NCBI GenBank assembly: GCA_037039685.1
Contig: JAWNGF010000001.1
Location: 4,898,001-4,962,000 of the forward strand
Origin: Ceratobasidium sp. AG-K
Taxonomy: Eukaryota; Basidiomycota; Agaricomycetes; Cantharellales; Ceratobasidiaceae
Direction of reading: 5' to 3'
DNA length: 64,000 bases
A program made the position numbers and the translations under genes. How positions within the stretch are numbered: the first letter of the stretch is position 1; the number at the start of each line of letters is the position of its first letter. Positions 1 through 11,450 of this stretch are shown here, one piece after another. Under the pieces are notes generated by a model. It made no database searches. It had not been told where the DNA came from and saw nothing but the letters and a program-made list of their open reading frames with translations.

Positions 1-258
1 AGAACGAGGCTTAATATAACTACTGCCACCATAGAGGCAGACAACTTTTAGAATTACTTCTCGTTTGGCTCGTTATTTCGTTTACAGTAGTTCATGAGTG
101 ACCTGCTGTAGATGAAGCGCAGATTGGTAAACTACTTGTTAAACTTGTCGCAGAACACGGAGTCGATTGCCGATTTTTATATTTATTTTAAATCTCACGT
201 GGCAATCGGGTTCTACGATCGATGCTTCTAAATTAGTGGTGATAGGCGCATTTGCTGA

Positions 259-594
259 TCAGCTGATGGCGGTTAGTCCACTTTTCTCACATTGCCGTAG
301 CGTTATATTCTTAGTGCGCAGGCCGTTGTCCGAGATGTATCCGCAGTCGGCGACTGAGGCTTGGATGGCAATCGTTCCTGCGGCGCTTGCGAGCAATTGC
401 AACCACATTCCACCGGTACTCTGATCCGCAGCCTGGTAAACTGCAACCGTAGCTGCGGTTAAGCCAACATCAAATACTCTTCCTATCATCTCCGCCGCCT
501 GGCCATTTGATCCTTGCCGGTATGTTGGGCCCGTTGTATCCCTATCATAGGTCCGACCGCTGTTACAACCTCGGAGTCGCTCCCATATTACTCT
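259..594 (-). CDS. Possible exon of an unrecognised protein
   Basis: An open frame of 112 codons runs from an upstream stop to a TGA at 259. It contains a hydrophobic Ala/Gly-rich middle (VAVYQAADQSTGGMWLQLLA) and a few cysteines. It has an internal ATG at 489 but no convincing upstream start or splice partner. Composition looks protein-like rather than random, so it may be the last exon or a decayed remnant of a gene. I do not recognise a family. Confidence 0.25.
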   Translation of the reverse strand, partial: RVIWERLRGCNSGRTYDRDTTGPTYRQGSNGQAAEMIGRVFDVGLTAATVAVYQAADQSTGGMWLQLLASAAGTIAIQASVADCGYISDNGLRTKNITLRQCEKSGLTAIS

Positions 595-903
595 TCAACA
601 CCGATCGATTGCGTCGATGTTCTACAGTGCACTCTGCAGATAATGTTATGATACAGATGTTTCCTAACCTACACACTGAAATTCCAAGCAGTTGCGGGAC
701 CCCGTTGGCTGGATACGTGTCGTAAAACTAGGCTAGTTTGCGATGCGCAGCGGCATTCTAATTTCGTCACACGATCTCGCTAGGAATAGCTTATCCAAAA
801 CCAGCCATTGTGTGAAGGTTCGGCCGCAAAGTGACATTGCTAGCGTGTCTTTCTTATATATTGGGCTCGATACTCGGGGGCAAGATTGAACCCCCTACCC
901 GCT

Positions 904-3545
904 ATGAATCAACTCGATTTTTATAGTATTGTCAACTCCCGCTTGCTTACCGTCGTTCTATCATTCAACATATCATTCGTGTTAATCCTATATATAACAT
1001 CCGACTTTCCACAAAACATAGGCTCCATATTAGTGGAGCATTTATCCTACCAATCTCTCGAAGAGGCCAATCACTCAGTCACCCTGGCCCTTACCGAGCA
1101 CCCAGTCGTCTACGACCCATCCCCAGAGTGGCTCGTTAGTGTTCTCAACGCCGACGATCTCCCTTGCGAGAGCCTCCCTTCTCCTACCAGTGGGCAACGT
1201 CATGGTTATTCATACCCACCCTGGGACGCCTCCGATTATCGAGCATTGCGGTCGAGATACCTACCATTTCAATCCCAACAAAGAAGGGGTCTAGCCCCAA
1301 GTATCCGTAGCGAACTAGATCTCGCGAAATCTTGTGTAGACGTCTCAGTCGCAAACGGTACCTTGTGCGGGTCTGCGACAGGAACGGTTCCAAAGCTGGA
1401 CGTTGTTTGGACATTTACCAACGGTTCAGGGGTCCTCCACGAGAAGTGGAGAAAGGTCAGACAGGTTCAGCAGGAGCTTGAACGAGCAGGCGCATTGGCA
1501 CCAAGAGCAGCACGCCTCGGAACTCGAAGAACAATGGCGGGGACTGAGAAGAAACTATTTCGGTACGTCGTCTATTTCTGCCACACGACATGCTTTGAGG
1601 CCGCGATGTGGCTGACCCTGCTCACGAACAGAGACCATGATGAGCTCCGTCATTCCATGCGATCTGTCCTGCAACACTTTCGTCCCTTTACGTCTCAGTT
1701 CCACCTCATCACGAGCGACTTTGCATTCCCGTCTTGCAACCCTGACGAGTACGCGGGGTGGCGACTGGGTCAGATTCCTCAGTGGCTTGATTTGAGTCGT
1801 CCATATGAGTGGACAGATGGACGGTCGAGCTGAACGTCGTTCCTCATGCAAACTTGTTCAACAAATACTACAAATACACCACATTCAACAGGTACGTCCG
1901 TGTTTCAACACGCATACAGCTACTTACCTAACCGCTTCCCAGCCTAGCAATTGAATCACAGTTTGCAAACTTAAACGTGTCAGATGCTTTCATTTACCTG
2001 GTGAGTTCCCGATTCACCGCAGGGCGGAAATATCTCGTATCTGATGCATGTTAATTCAGAATGATGACTTCTACTTTGCCGCCGACCTATCGCCTTGGGA
2101 CTTCCATACCCCTTGTAAGTCCCCTGCCCCCGAGTAAAGTCTCTTCTAACGCAAATTGGTAGCATTTGGTCTCGTGCTCCGTATGCAGCCCGATCTACTG
2201 GTTTCTTCATTAGAAGACGACGCGGTACCATCCGAAGGCGAATGGCACAGTTTGGAATTCTCCAATCGCCTACTTAGTACGTCGCTTTAACCCGCTGCTC
2301 ATCATAGTTGGCTCACCGAACATTTCGCACTGGCAGGTGATCGGTTTGGGCTCCGCCGACGACCGTACGTAATCCATGAAGCCAAGGCACTCAAACGGTC
2401 CCTCATATCCGAAATTTCACTCATCTGGTCAACCGAGCTCGCTGAGACTTCGTCTCACCCGTTCCGCACCGATCCTCTTCTCAAAGATGCACACATGGGG
2501 TTTATTGCCGCTCATTTTGTGGTAGAGCGCTGGAGGGAGGGATTACTTTGGAGTTGGATCGTGGCTCGAGTGGGTAGGGCGAACGACGAATGGGATTCCA
2601 CGGCTCTGGCACAGGCGTGGTTCGAGCTAGGGGGAACCCATGAGACCCCAGATATGACACTATGGGTCCCCATTCCGGAAAGAGATAGCTTGTCCAGGGA
2701 GCGCATGTCCGAGGCGCAGGCGCTTGTACCAGGCGCACAGTCCCGGCATAGCACCACTTATGCGTTCAGTGAGTGGAGAGCTCTTGCCTTATCACGCAAG
2801 ATATTTATTCCTTGATTTTAGCCAGCCAAGATGGTTACCCGTATACCTTCCTAGGCGACCAGGGGTCTAATCAATGGCCCCAGTTCCCAGCTCCCCACAA
2901 GCGATGCTCAATTGAGTTTGAAAAGTGTTTCCCATCCGGCATGACGAGCGCTAGCGCGATGTTCAAGCATGTGGCGTTTGTGAGCCTGGATGCGGTGATT
3001 GCAGTACGTTGATATATTCGCCAAAGCCTCTATCCTTGAGCTAATACGTGCTTAGTTATCAATGCCCTCGTTACATCTAGTGGACGACTTGGATTATCGG
3101 CGTTTCTTCCCCCAGTTTCGCACACCCCCGAGCCTTTACAAGACTGGAGCGAGAGCTCCACGCCCCACTTGCCGCTTGTATCGGACTACCGATCTGCCGA
3201 CTTTTCCTTGCGCGCCGTAGTTGGGGACTCTACGGACGTCAGGTCTTGGACGGTAAACATGCTTCAGCGGTACCGATTTGTTATTGGTCAGTCTCTTGTC
3301 GTGGCTGAGGCGACCATGTTCTGACTATATGCGCACGTAAAGGTGATACTCCATCCATATTCGCCATGGTTAGAGACGCATTGAGCGCCCGTACTCCGTT
3401 CGAGTCGATGGATGCCGACCCATCCGTCGCACTGCTCTGTTTGAATGACGACATTACCGATCAGCCCGAAGAGTCGGACGATATATTGCGTCAAGAGCAA
3501 CAGAAGCGCTGGCCGCATCGAGCGAGTTGGGAAATCAGAGAGTGA
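904..3545 (+). CDS. Stealth-domain xylosylphosphotransferase-like protein (Xpt1-type)
   Basis: Eight exons: 904-1891, 1943-2000, 2060-2114, 2163-2276, 2337-2768, 2822-3003, 3056-3286, 3343-3545; about 754 aa. The N-terminus has a single signal-anchor-like segment (residues about 8-30), as in type II Golgi enzymes. Stealth blocks are visible in order: LDVVWTFTNGSG (CR1), DHDELRHSMRSVLQHF with the later NDDFYFAADLSP (CR2), a central RPYVIHEAKAL/CR3 segment, and LGLSAFLPP (CR4). Family knowledge: Cryptococcus Xpt1 transfers xylose-phosphate to mannose of glycans in the Golgi. Two one-base losses (near 1822 and at the exon 6/7 junction near 3003/3056) break the frame. Without them the homology continues, so I read this as one gene. 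The first ATG is 904; an upstream in-frame TTG is ignored. The exact donor sugar is inferred. Confidence 0.8.
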
Positions 3546-3727
3546 TAGAGTTGCATATCATACGTTCTTTATATTTTAGCTATATTCGTTCGATTATTTA
3601 TTGGACCTCGCACATTCCCTCATCCGTAATACTATTGTCACAAATGTACATGTTTACCCATCCCAATGACTCTACGGTACGAAATACATCAAGAAAGCGA
3701 TTAAAAATGAATGTAAAATGACCAAGC

Positions 3728-5060
3728 CTAGACTACTTCAGGCAATTCACCCTCGAGCTTCCCAGCCAACGCCAATGCGAGTAATCCGTATATAAACTCA
3801 AGCTGCTCCGGCATCTGAACCATCATGACCCGTTGTTCTCGCAAAGCGTTGACCTCTTGTACAACCTGATCATCCTCTGGCCAATCCTCGGGCTGGGCGC
3901 CCAGGGCACTATGCTCGGGGATATAGGTATCCCAATCCGGCCTCGAAGCAGGCTCAAGCAGACCAAACTTCCGCAACAACGAAGACATGGCGATAAACGT
4001 CCCAGTACGGCCCACTCCAGCACTGCAATGCACAAGAATCGGCGGTGGGGCAGGATCGACCGATTTCCCAGTGAGAGGCGTCCGGTTCAGTCGGTCGGCC
4101 AAGACCGCGAGCCAATACGCCGCGCTCGTCGAGTTGGGCACACCATGGTCTGCCCAGCTGTCAAATGCGACATGGCGGACCTCGAAGACTGGGCTCTCGC
4201 CCTCTGCCCAGTCGTCGTACCTGATCTCCAAGTTGCGCACGATACAATCCGCATCGGGGATATGTTGTTTGCGTGCCACCGTTACTCGGAGACGAGACTT
4301 GGACGCCAGGGGCCCGTCGGAAGGTTCAGGCGTTCGAGTAATGAGGATACTATCTCCTAGTTCGTTGGGAAAGTACGGATGCGCAGCTTGGAACCTCTTT
4401 TCCACCCAAGGCGTGAGCTGCACGATCGTCCGTACTCGTTTATGAGCAGGCGTAATATCCGTACACAGCGCTAGAAACTCGTAGTGCGTATTCGGTAGCG
4501 GTGCCTACGAGCCCCTATTAGATCCACCTCTCCCACATCACACAAAACGTTAACCCCACCTGTGACGCAATCCACAGCGCACCACCCGCCCGTTCCCGCA
4601 CCCAGCTCGCATTGAGATACACCCCCTCTCCCTCCCCCAATTCGTCCTCGCCAACCCGAACAGCATTGATATCAAACGGAGCGATATTCGTGTACCGATT
4701 CCGGTTCCTGTTCTCGGGCGCGGCCGACTCGGCAATCGAATACCGCGCGATTTCCGGTGGCTTGACGTATCGTGTCCGAACAAGCGATTCTTGCGCGGAT
4801 TGGCGGCGCTGGTTCTCGAGTTCGGCGAGGGCGGACCAGTGTTCGAGCAATAGGTCGGGGTCACGTAGGGGGTCGGTGATGTACAGCGGGATTTTGGATG
4901 TCTTGGACGAGGCGGGAGAAGAGGGGGAATGTTGCCGTGGCGAGCTGGACATTTTTCTCCGCTTGGAATCGGTGCTTTTTTTCGAGCGCCTGGATGTGGA
5001 TGTGGATGAGCGAGTGTGTGGAAGGTGCGAATGAGAGAACCGCGAAGCCGAGTGTCCCAT
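3728..5060 (-). CDS. Classical protein tyrosine phosphatase
   Basis: Two exons (5060-4560, 4504-3728) separated by a 55-nt GT-AG intron; 425 aa. The N-terminal about 70 residues are Ser/His/Lys-rich and probably disordered. The phosphatase domain follows, with an NASW substrate-loop equivalent, the P-loop VHCSAGVGRTG (catalytic Cys and Arg present) and a C-terminal Q-loop region. The general-acid loop reads SWADHGVP, so the usual WPD is WAD; the Asp is kept. No membrane segment or SH2 domain is seen, so it is probably cytosolic or nuclear. It would remove phosphate from phosphotyrosine in signalling proteins. Its 3' end faces the end of the Stealth gene (convergent, about 180 bp apart). Confidence 0.9.
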
Positions 5061-5797
5061 ATCTCGGCGCTTATTTATGCGCTGAATGTGCTGGTGGAGG
5101 GTATCGATGTTGGTAGGGGTGGAGCAGAGATGTTGGTTTTTTTCTCGATCGATGGTATATATACACTGGGCCTAGACGCCACTTACGCCTACGTCAAGTC
5201 GGTGACAGAAAGGCGCAAGGTAAATATCTTTAATTACGACGAATATGGCAAAGACGCGGGTTGACGTTTCTCCGTAGAATAGCGATATATGCGCAGAGAA
5301 CTAGGAACCATGCGGGTACATTTCCACATGTGTCCGCTGTGCCAGGGACAGATCTCATATCTCGACCGCTGAAAACTCGAGCCTCGAACCGCAAACGACC
5401 AGACTGCCCGTTACCCAGACTTCTCGTTTTGTAAGCAACATTGATCGAACCGGCTATCCGCACCATCGAGTGATGCAGCCTGACCATAGAGCGTTCTGTC
5501 CGATCATTCTTCGGCTCCGATTGGCGCAGATCACCACATCCGCGCGCGGGGTGTACGTGGCAGTCAACCCGCGTCGAGGCGGCCCATAGTTACTCAAGAG
5601 CACGCAAGAGAATAATAACGCGGTTACTAACAAACCATACAACAATGCATATTAAACAAACAGCATCCAAGAGATTTTGAAACGCAATCCGGGGTGGGGA
5701 GATACAAGTACAACAGGAAGCCTGTATGGAGAGTGGGGGAGTGTGAAAAGGATAATGTTTCGCGGGATGGAGGGGGGCAAAGACCGCTTGCGCAGCA
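5061..5797. other. Intergenic stretch, no gene seen
   Basis: Lies upstream of the phosphatase and downstream of GID4, both on the minus strand. Only short random frames occur in all six readings. No repeat or RNA gene recognised. Confidence 0.6.
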
Positions 5798-7398
5798 CTA
5801 GCAAAACTCAAACGTCGGGATGGTGCGTTCGGGTTGATGGTGCAGTGTGAGCTGTTGGTACGGCTCCGAGTTCTGGTGAAAGTAGAAACCAGTCATCGTC
5901 GCCGTCGTCCTGGGGGCAAACGATCCACGCCCCCCTCCACACCCACTGAAGCTGTCCCGCGAGCGGGTGATCCGTGGGCTCGTGGGCGAGGTCGAGTGTG
6001 GGTGGGGTTGCGAGTGTGAAAGTCTGCGTGTGCTGGATACGGGTGAGAGCGGTGGAAAGTCTTCGTGAATTTCGGGAGACATGGGGGCCGATCTTGCCGA
6101 GCTTGCAGAAGCCGAGGACATGGTTCGCGTGCGGGTTGGCGGAGTGGGATGTGGATGATGCGAATGGTGCGAGTGATGGGGGAGGTGATGGTAGGATTGC
6201 ACGGGTGAGGTGGGCTCGCGGAAGTGGTGCCCAAGGACCGGAGAAGGCGAGTCGGCGGATGCACCGAGTTGGACACAGACATAGTAAAATCCTGCAAACA
6301 ACGTCAGCATTCAGTGATGAACACCGTGTAAATCACAAAAGAGCGAGGCAGACCACGTGTTGGATCAGGCGACGTACCGTCATAGCTCGCACCACGGATT
6401 CCCCGAACCTGGTGTTCAGGTACCAAAAAACGCTCCTTCCAACGCATAAAGACGAATCCACGCTCGCTCAGCGACTTTTGGCGGATGGTCAGGCCAGGCC
6501 GACGCATTTCGGATTTGATGGCTGTGCCGAAATGAGCCATCAATCGAGCAGAAATTCAAAAGACAAACCTCTAAACGAGTCAAAGCGACCCCAGTGGGTC
6601 ATGTCGTCCGACTCGGAGGCTCCATAGCTCTGGGTGAGAAAGCCGTACTTGGAGCCTGGGACGGATGAGCTGGGTTCTGGAATGAATGACATCACGCACC
6701 AATGATCTCTGCATCAAAGTAGGTTGTGAGCTGGGGATGGTCCTCGGTGAGGTTTTCGATGGTGAGATATCCGCAGAGAGTCGAGCCTGGAAAGTCGACG
6801 TTCTGGGGAACATGAGGCGATGAATCGGCCAAATAGGGAAGCACATACCACGATGGTAACCGCAACATTGTACGAGTTTCGGCCGGACTTTTGGATGCCT
6901 GCAAATGTCGCGCCGGGATACAGACAGTCCTGGCGGGTGTTGTTGAGCCTCAGCCTCGTCACATCGGAGAAGGGATCTGGCCTGGCCACCGCCTGGCGCT
7001 TGGGCGGCGAGTCGCGCCTGTCCCTGGGCGGCGGCGAGTCAGGCGACGACAGCGTATGAGAGTCGAAAGAGTGGGGAATGGCCAGGATCAGGTCCGTGCG
7101 CTCTGTCGGAGGTGTGGTAGGCGGGGGACTGGCATCCGCATACTCGGTCGGTTCTTCCACCATCGGAGCGAGTGTCGACTGACGCCGCAGACGAGGGGCA
7201 ATCTCGCTCAACACTAGGCGCTCGCGGAGTCGTGCTCGGTCAACACATGCGTTGCACACTGGCCCCGGCGAGCACAGGTCCGAAGAAAGGAACTCGGGCA
7301 GCTCAGTCAGTGGGTTATGGCACGTTCGCACATAGCTTGATCTGCGGCGCAGCCACCGTCTCAGGCACATCGACCGCTACTGCTTGCTCACTGGGCAT
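5798..7398 (-). CDS. GID4: GID4/Vid24 substrate receptor of the GID/CTLH ubiquitin ligase
   Basis: Five exons: 7398-6849, 6802-6700, 6655-6569, 6521-6378, 6291-5798; about 458 aa. The Vid24 beta-barrel is spread over all exons: LYPGATFAGIQKSGRNSYNV, VDFPGSTLCGYLTIENL, DMTHWGRFDSF, FVFMRWKERFLVPEHQV, GASYDGFYYVC and a terminal TGFYFHQNSEPYQQLTL. Family knowledge: GID4 binds N-terminal proline degrons (gluconeogenic enzymes in yeast) and docks them to the GID E3. A His/Ser/Pro-rich insert of roughly 100 residues separates the FYYVC strand from the last strands. At the N-terminus a one-base insertion near 7322 separates KLCAN from CHNPL. Removing it gives a CxxC...CxxC pair (with PVCNAC), hinting at a zinc ribbon. 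Start chosen as ATG at 7398. Confidence 0.88.
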
Positions 7399-7869
7399 CT
7401 TGTCTGGGAGGAGATGGAGGTCGTTATGAGAGAAGGTCTCTCACGTGATCCCGCTACAACTCCCTGCACGAGTCCCCGTCTCGTCCCACCTTGGAAATAG
7501 CCTGCACCGTATATCATTTCGACTTGCGATAGACTGAGCCCTCGCCTCCAGTTACGCATTCCCCTCCGCTCCCACGAGCATATCGTTTCAGCGGAGCCTG
7601 AGATTCTCTGCGCTTCCACGTGCACTCATCGAGCCACTCCTGGCCACTCTTACCGTAGCCCGAGTGGTGTCCGATGGTCCGACCCCAACAGCCAACCGCT
7701 AATTACCGGCGGTTTGATCGTGCAGGGCTCGAACCCATCCCTATTAGAGGAATTCACCCGGAAACCGTCCAAGACTTTCTACCAACCGAGTCGGTAGCGG
7801 TCCAGTGCGCCTGTCTTGCCACTCGATGGGGCCCGCTGAACGCCCATTGTAATCATCTCAGGGTCGGTC
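7399..7869. other. Intergenic stretch, no gene seen
   Basis: Upstream region of GID4 on the minus strand. A GGGTTCGAGCCC-like word near 7725 recalls a tRNA B box, but no cloverleaf can be drawn around it. Nothing else noted. Confidence 0.55.
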
Positions 7870-8127
7870 TCATTTGGGCTCGCGGTCGATAAAATCATCG
7901 AGATCGAACGCGCCTACTGAAATCTCCGAATCACGCACGCAGCATACAATCCACTCGCGGATGCCTGCGAGGAGAATTTTGTGCCCATCCGGGGTTAATG
8001 TGAGAGAATCCAACTCGCACTGATCCTCGAACCGGCATTTGCCTTGCACGCGCCGCCCGCGTGTCACTCCACGGCATTTCAAAACCGCCTCATTAGATTT
8101 TGAATACATACGTTTGTATATGCTCAT
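7870..8127 (-). CDS. Small unrecognised ORF (85 aa)
   Basis: ATG at 8127, TGA at 7870, no intron needed. It lies 33 bp beyond the stop of CCT4 on the same strand. The second half (LTLTPDGHKILLAGIREWIV) looks like one blade of a WD40-type propeller, then an acidic end. It could be a short gene, a remnant of a repeat protein, or chance. No partner exon was found. Confidence 0.35.
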   Translation of the reverse strand: MSIYKRMYSKSNEAVLKCRGVTRGRRVQGKCRFEDQCELDSLTLTPDGHKILLAGIREWIVCCVRDSEISVGAFDLDDFIDREPK

Positions 8128-8159
8128 GACATTTACATACTCCTGTCTCAGCTATCGAA

Positions 8160-10251
8160 TCATCGCGTCAGGTGGTAATCGTCCACCTTGAGCAACAGCG
8201 CAACCGTCTCGGTCGCAAGCTCGATCGCACTCGTCGACACCAACAACGGCTGCACCACATCCTCCTCCAAAATATTCGAAATCAGGCCCTACACATGCGT
8301 CAATAACCCACCTAAACCAGAACAAACGACGTCACTCACCTTGCGCACATTGATACCCGCATTCTTCTCGCCAATCGCATGACGATTTCGGAGCTCGGTC
8401 ACGATCGCGATCGGGTTCAGCCCAGCGTTTTCTGCGAGCGTCGTAGGGATCACCTCGAGTGCGTCGGCGTATGCTTGGAAACAGTAGGATTCCATTCCCT
8501 TGAGTGTTTGTGCGTATTGCGAGAGAAGGCGTGAGACATGGATCTCGGGGGCGCCGCCGCCTGCGATCAGAGCGCTGTACGTCATATCAGCCTCGAATCC
8601 CTGATGCGTGAACCATATTCTTGATGCAAGAGTCGACTAACCGTTTCTTGACCAGGCATCGAACGACACACAGTGCGTCGTGCAGACTCCGTTCGGACTC
8701 TTCGAGCACGAGAGAATTGGCACCCATGCACAGTACCGATACGGTCCGGCCTTGGTTCTTTACACCCGTGATCGTGACCACCCGCGCGCCGGCCCTTTCC
8801 GTCTCGTCGACCAAGTCCGCGTACCCGAGTTTATCCTCGGTAAACGCGTCGATGTCCGCAATAGGTTTGCACCCCGTGCTCTTGGCCAAAAATTCAATCT
8901 CGTCTCGCTCGATTTCTTTGACGACCAGAATCTTGAGCTTGGACAAGAAATGCAGCGACATTTCGTTGGTTGCGTCCCGGAGGATGGATTTTTGGATGAG
9001 CAAGACGTTGCAGCCGGTTTTCTTGATCTTTTTGCACATGTTGAGCAGATATTGACGTTCTTCCTTGAGAATCTTGTCCATTTGGCGGTAGTCGTTGACC
9101 ACGACCGTGTTGTCCATCTATTGTCTCGTTAGAGGTGTACTACACGCGAGTCGAAGAACTTACGTCGGGCTTGGGCGCGCTCAGCTGGAATTGTACTAGC
9201 GCAATTTTGGCCTTTTCCATCCTTGTCGGTCCACCTGCGGTTGTCACCACATTTTGGTTCAAGGCGACACCCTCGATCAGTTCAGTGTCCTCGATCGTGC
9301 CGCCGACTTTCTTGACGATACGAATGTCTCGTAGGTCGACGTTGGCCGAGGTAGGAGTAATCAAGCGAGTAACAGCCGAGACAGCGATAGGAGCGAGGAG
9401 AGACGAGTATTGAGAGACGATCTACGGGGTGTCAGAGTGCGTTTACAAAATGACGGTGGACTGGTACCTTGGAGTTTAAGGATGTGCTCGCAGCGCGCAA
9501 CAACGAACCCTTGTCCTTTAGATCGACGGGTGTAGAAATGTCTGTCAAATACTCGACCGCCTTGGCGGACGCCCTGATAAACGACTCGGCGATGATCGTA
9601 GGGTGTATGCCTGTAGTATTTCTGTTCAGTAATGATCGAATGAGGCGGTGGGATAGGCTCACCTTTAGAAAGCATCTTTTCAGCCGCACCAAGCAAGCTT
9701 CCAGCCAAAACGACAACGCTCGTAGTGCCATCTCCAGCCTCGATATCCTGTGCTGCCGAAAGCTCCACCAACTGTTTCTTGGTCAATATTTGCCTAAACG
9801 GGAAAGTTAGTGTGGCTCACCATTTTCGCGGCGGGGTGAAGAACCGCGATGTGTTTGAGGATCGTAGCTCCGTCGTTGGTGATGATAACCTCTCCTTGGG
9901 GGGTTTGAATCTTTATTTCTCAGTCATTAGACGAAACCGGTGAGCAATGGATCGTAGCACTCGCCATCTTGTCCATACCCTTTGGACCCAAAGATGTCCT
10001 CACGACATCGCCAATGGCTATGATACATAAGTCCCTTTTAATCGTTTAAATCAGCCATAAGTCCCACCAACCTTTTGCGGCCGTCATGTTGGACAGCCTA
10101 ACCTCCATCGGCTTGCCCTGGAACCACAAAATCGCCTGGTCAGCCCATGACTAAGTACCCAACATAAAAACTCCACCTTGTCATTAAAGGACTTCTCGGC
10201 AGATCTCTTGCCCGCAGGGGCGGCAGCTGTGGGTGCGGTAGCTTCGGCCAT
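8160..10251 (-). CDS. CCT4: T-complex protein 1 subunit delta (chaperonin CCT4)
   Basis: Ten exons: 10251-10177, 10117-10072, 10017-9965, 9910-9821, 9777-9663, 9610-9468, 9421-9164, 9117-8642, 8574-8340, 8288-8160; exactly 540 codons, normal for the family (539 aa). Group II chaperonin signatures are all present: [12 protein letters not shown] near the N-terminus, the ATP-site [20 protein letters not shown] leading into the apical domain, and [17 protein letters not shown] and [10 protein letters not shown] in the C-terminal equatorial half. CCT4 is one of eight subunits of the cytosolic TRiC ring that folds actin and tubulin. The intron starting at 9964 uses a GC donor (GCGAGT). The start is divergent from the next gene, with 161 bp between the two ATGs. 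Confidence 0.97.
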
Positions 10252-10412
10252 AACTAGTCGTAAGTGGTGGAGGATAAGATGTATCCGGATTAATATTTGC
10301 GACGCGTCGAGCGCGGTTGTTCAGGGCTGGCTCCCTGACGGCGCTTGCGGACGTTTATTCGACGACGATCGTCCAGACTCGAGCCGTCGTTTCTGTATAC
10401 ACTTGGTTCGAT

Positions 10413-11171
10413 ATGACAACTCCTCATGCTCGAAACATTGTCCGGAAACTCCTTTCGGGTGGTCAGGCGCTTCGAGTCCAGGAATTGTATGCCAGGGGGC
10501 TATCCGAGTTTCCCGCTACACCGTTCCCACCTCCGCCCCCACCTAAACAGTATATAGGAAAGGGAGGAACATTGAGGCCTGCGCCTCCACAGCCTCCAAA
10601 CCCAGGTCACCCATTTCGCTCTCACAGGTAAGTCCATCTAGTCGCATTCTCAAAGTCTACTGAGCGTTGCTCGGTGCTATAGCTACCTGAAGGAGAAAGT
10701 TCTTACGGAACTTGTCCAGACCGGCGAAATCGAGAGATTCCATACCCACGTTGAGGTTTCACCCAACGCTGGTCAAGCCAAACGAAAGACGCGATCCAAA
10801 GGAGCGATAGCGGATGGGAAGGAAGACGTCTGGCTCTGGCGCCTCAAGGGCGAGCAGGCCAAGAATCCTGAGCCCCTGCTCGAAGACGAACCCCAAGTGG
10901 TGGACAAATATAACTGGTACCTTCCCAATACGCTATTCCCGCCAATCGAAGAGCCGGTGAGGAGAAAGTCTACAAAGACCACATATGGTGCTGGGAGATT
11001 CGATCACCTGAATTCTCGAAGGCAGGATGGCAGGCCGCTCAAAGAGCACCAGCAGAGAGAGTGAGTGGTTTTGGATTTGTAAGTTGGGGTATGCGTATTG
11101 ACTACTGGTGTAGATGGAAAAAGGCCATCGAGGCGGCAAGAGCGGAAGGGGCTCAGTCAGCCGCTGCATAA
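10413..11171 (+). CDS. Unrecognised basic protein, 216 aa
   Basis: Three exons: 10413-10627, 10683-11060, 11114-11171. The first ATG in the open frame is 10413; the frame is open back to about 10317 with only a TTG. The N-terminal part has a short helix (NIVRKLLSGGQALRVQELYA), then a run of prolines (about residues 41-47). The middle and C-terminus are basic and Trp-containing (DVWLWRLKGEQ, KYNWYLPNTLFPP). Size, basicity and lack of membrane segments would suit a mitochondrial ribosome-type or RNA-binding factor, but I cannot name it. It is divergent from CCT4 and may share its promoter. Confidence 0.75.
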
Positions 11172-11450
11172 AACGAAAAAACTTCATTGAGAGTCGAATA
11201 CATATTATATCCAATTCAAGTTATATGATTCATGCTCATACTCGCCGCTCTGAGCTGGGACGGTAATTTGTATGCCGTGATTAGCCAAGCACATCGGTGT
11301 TAGCGGCGATTAACTCTCCTGATTTGACTCGCTCCTCATCTTGAGATTTTTATTTCAGCAATGACTCGAGCTCACCTAGTTTCTTACTTTGTACCGCGAC
11401 AAAACCATCGGCTAAAATATTCAAAACTCACCTAAGGACACCCGCACGGA

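Noticed and set aside
7715..7740. tRNA-like B box (GGGTTCGAGCCC on minus strand)
   Set aside because: The flanking bases do not form a T stem, and no anticodon or D arm can be placed.
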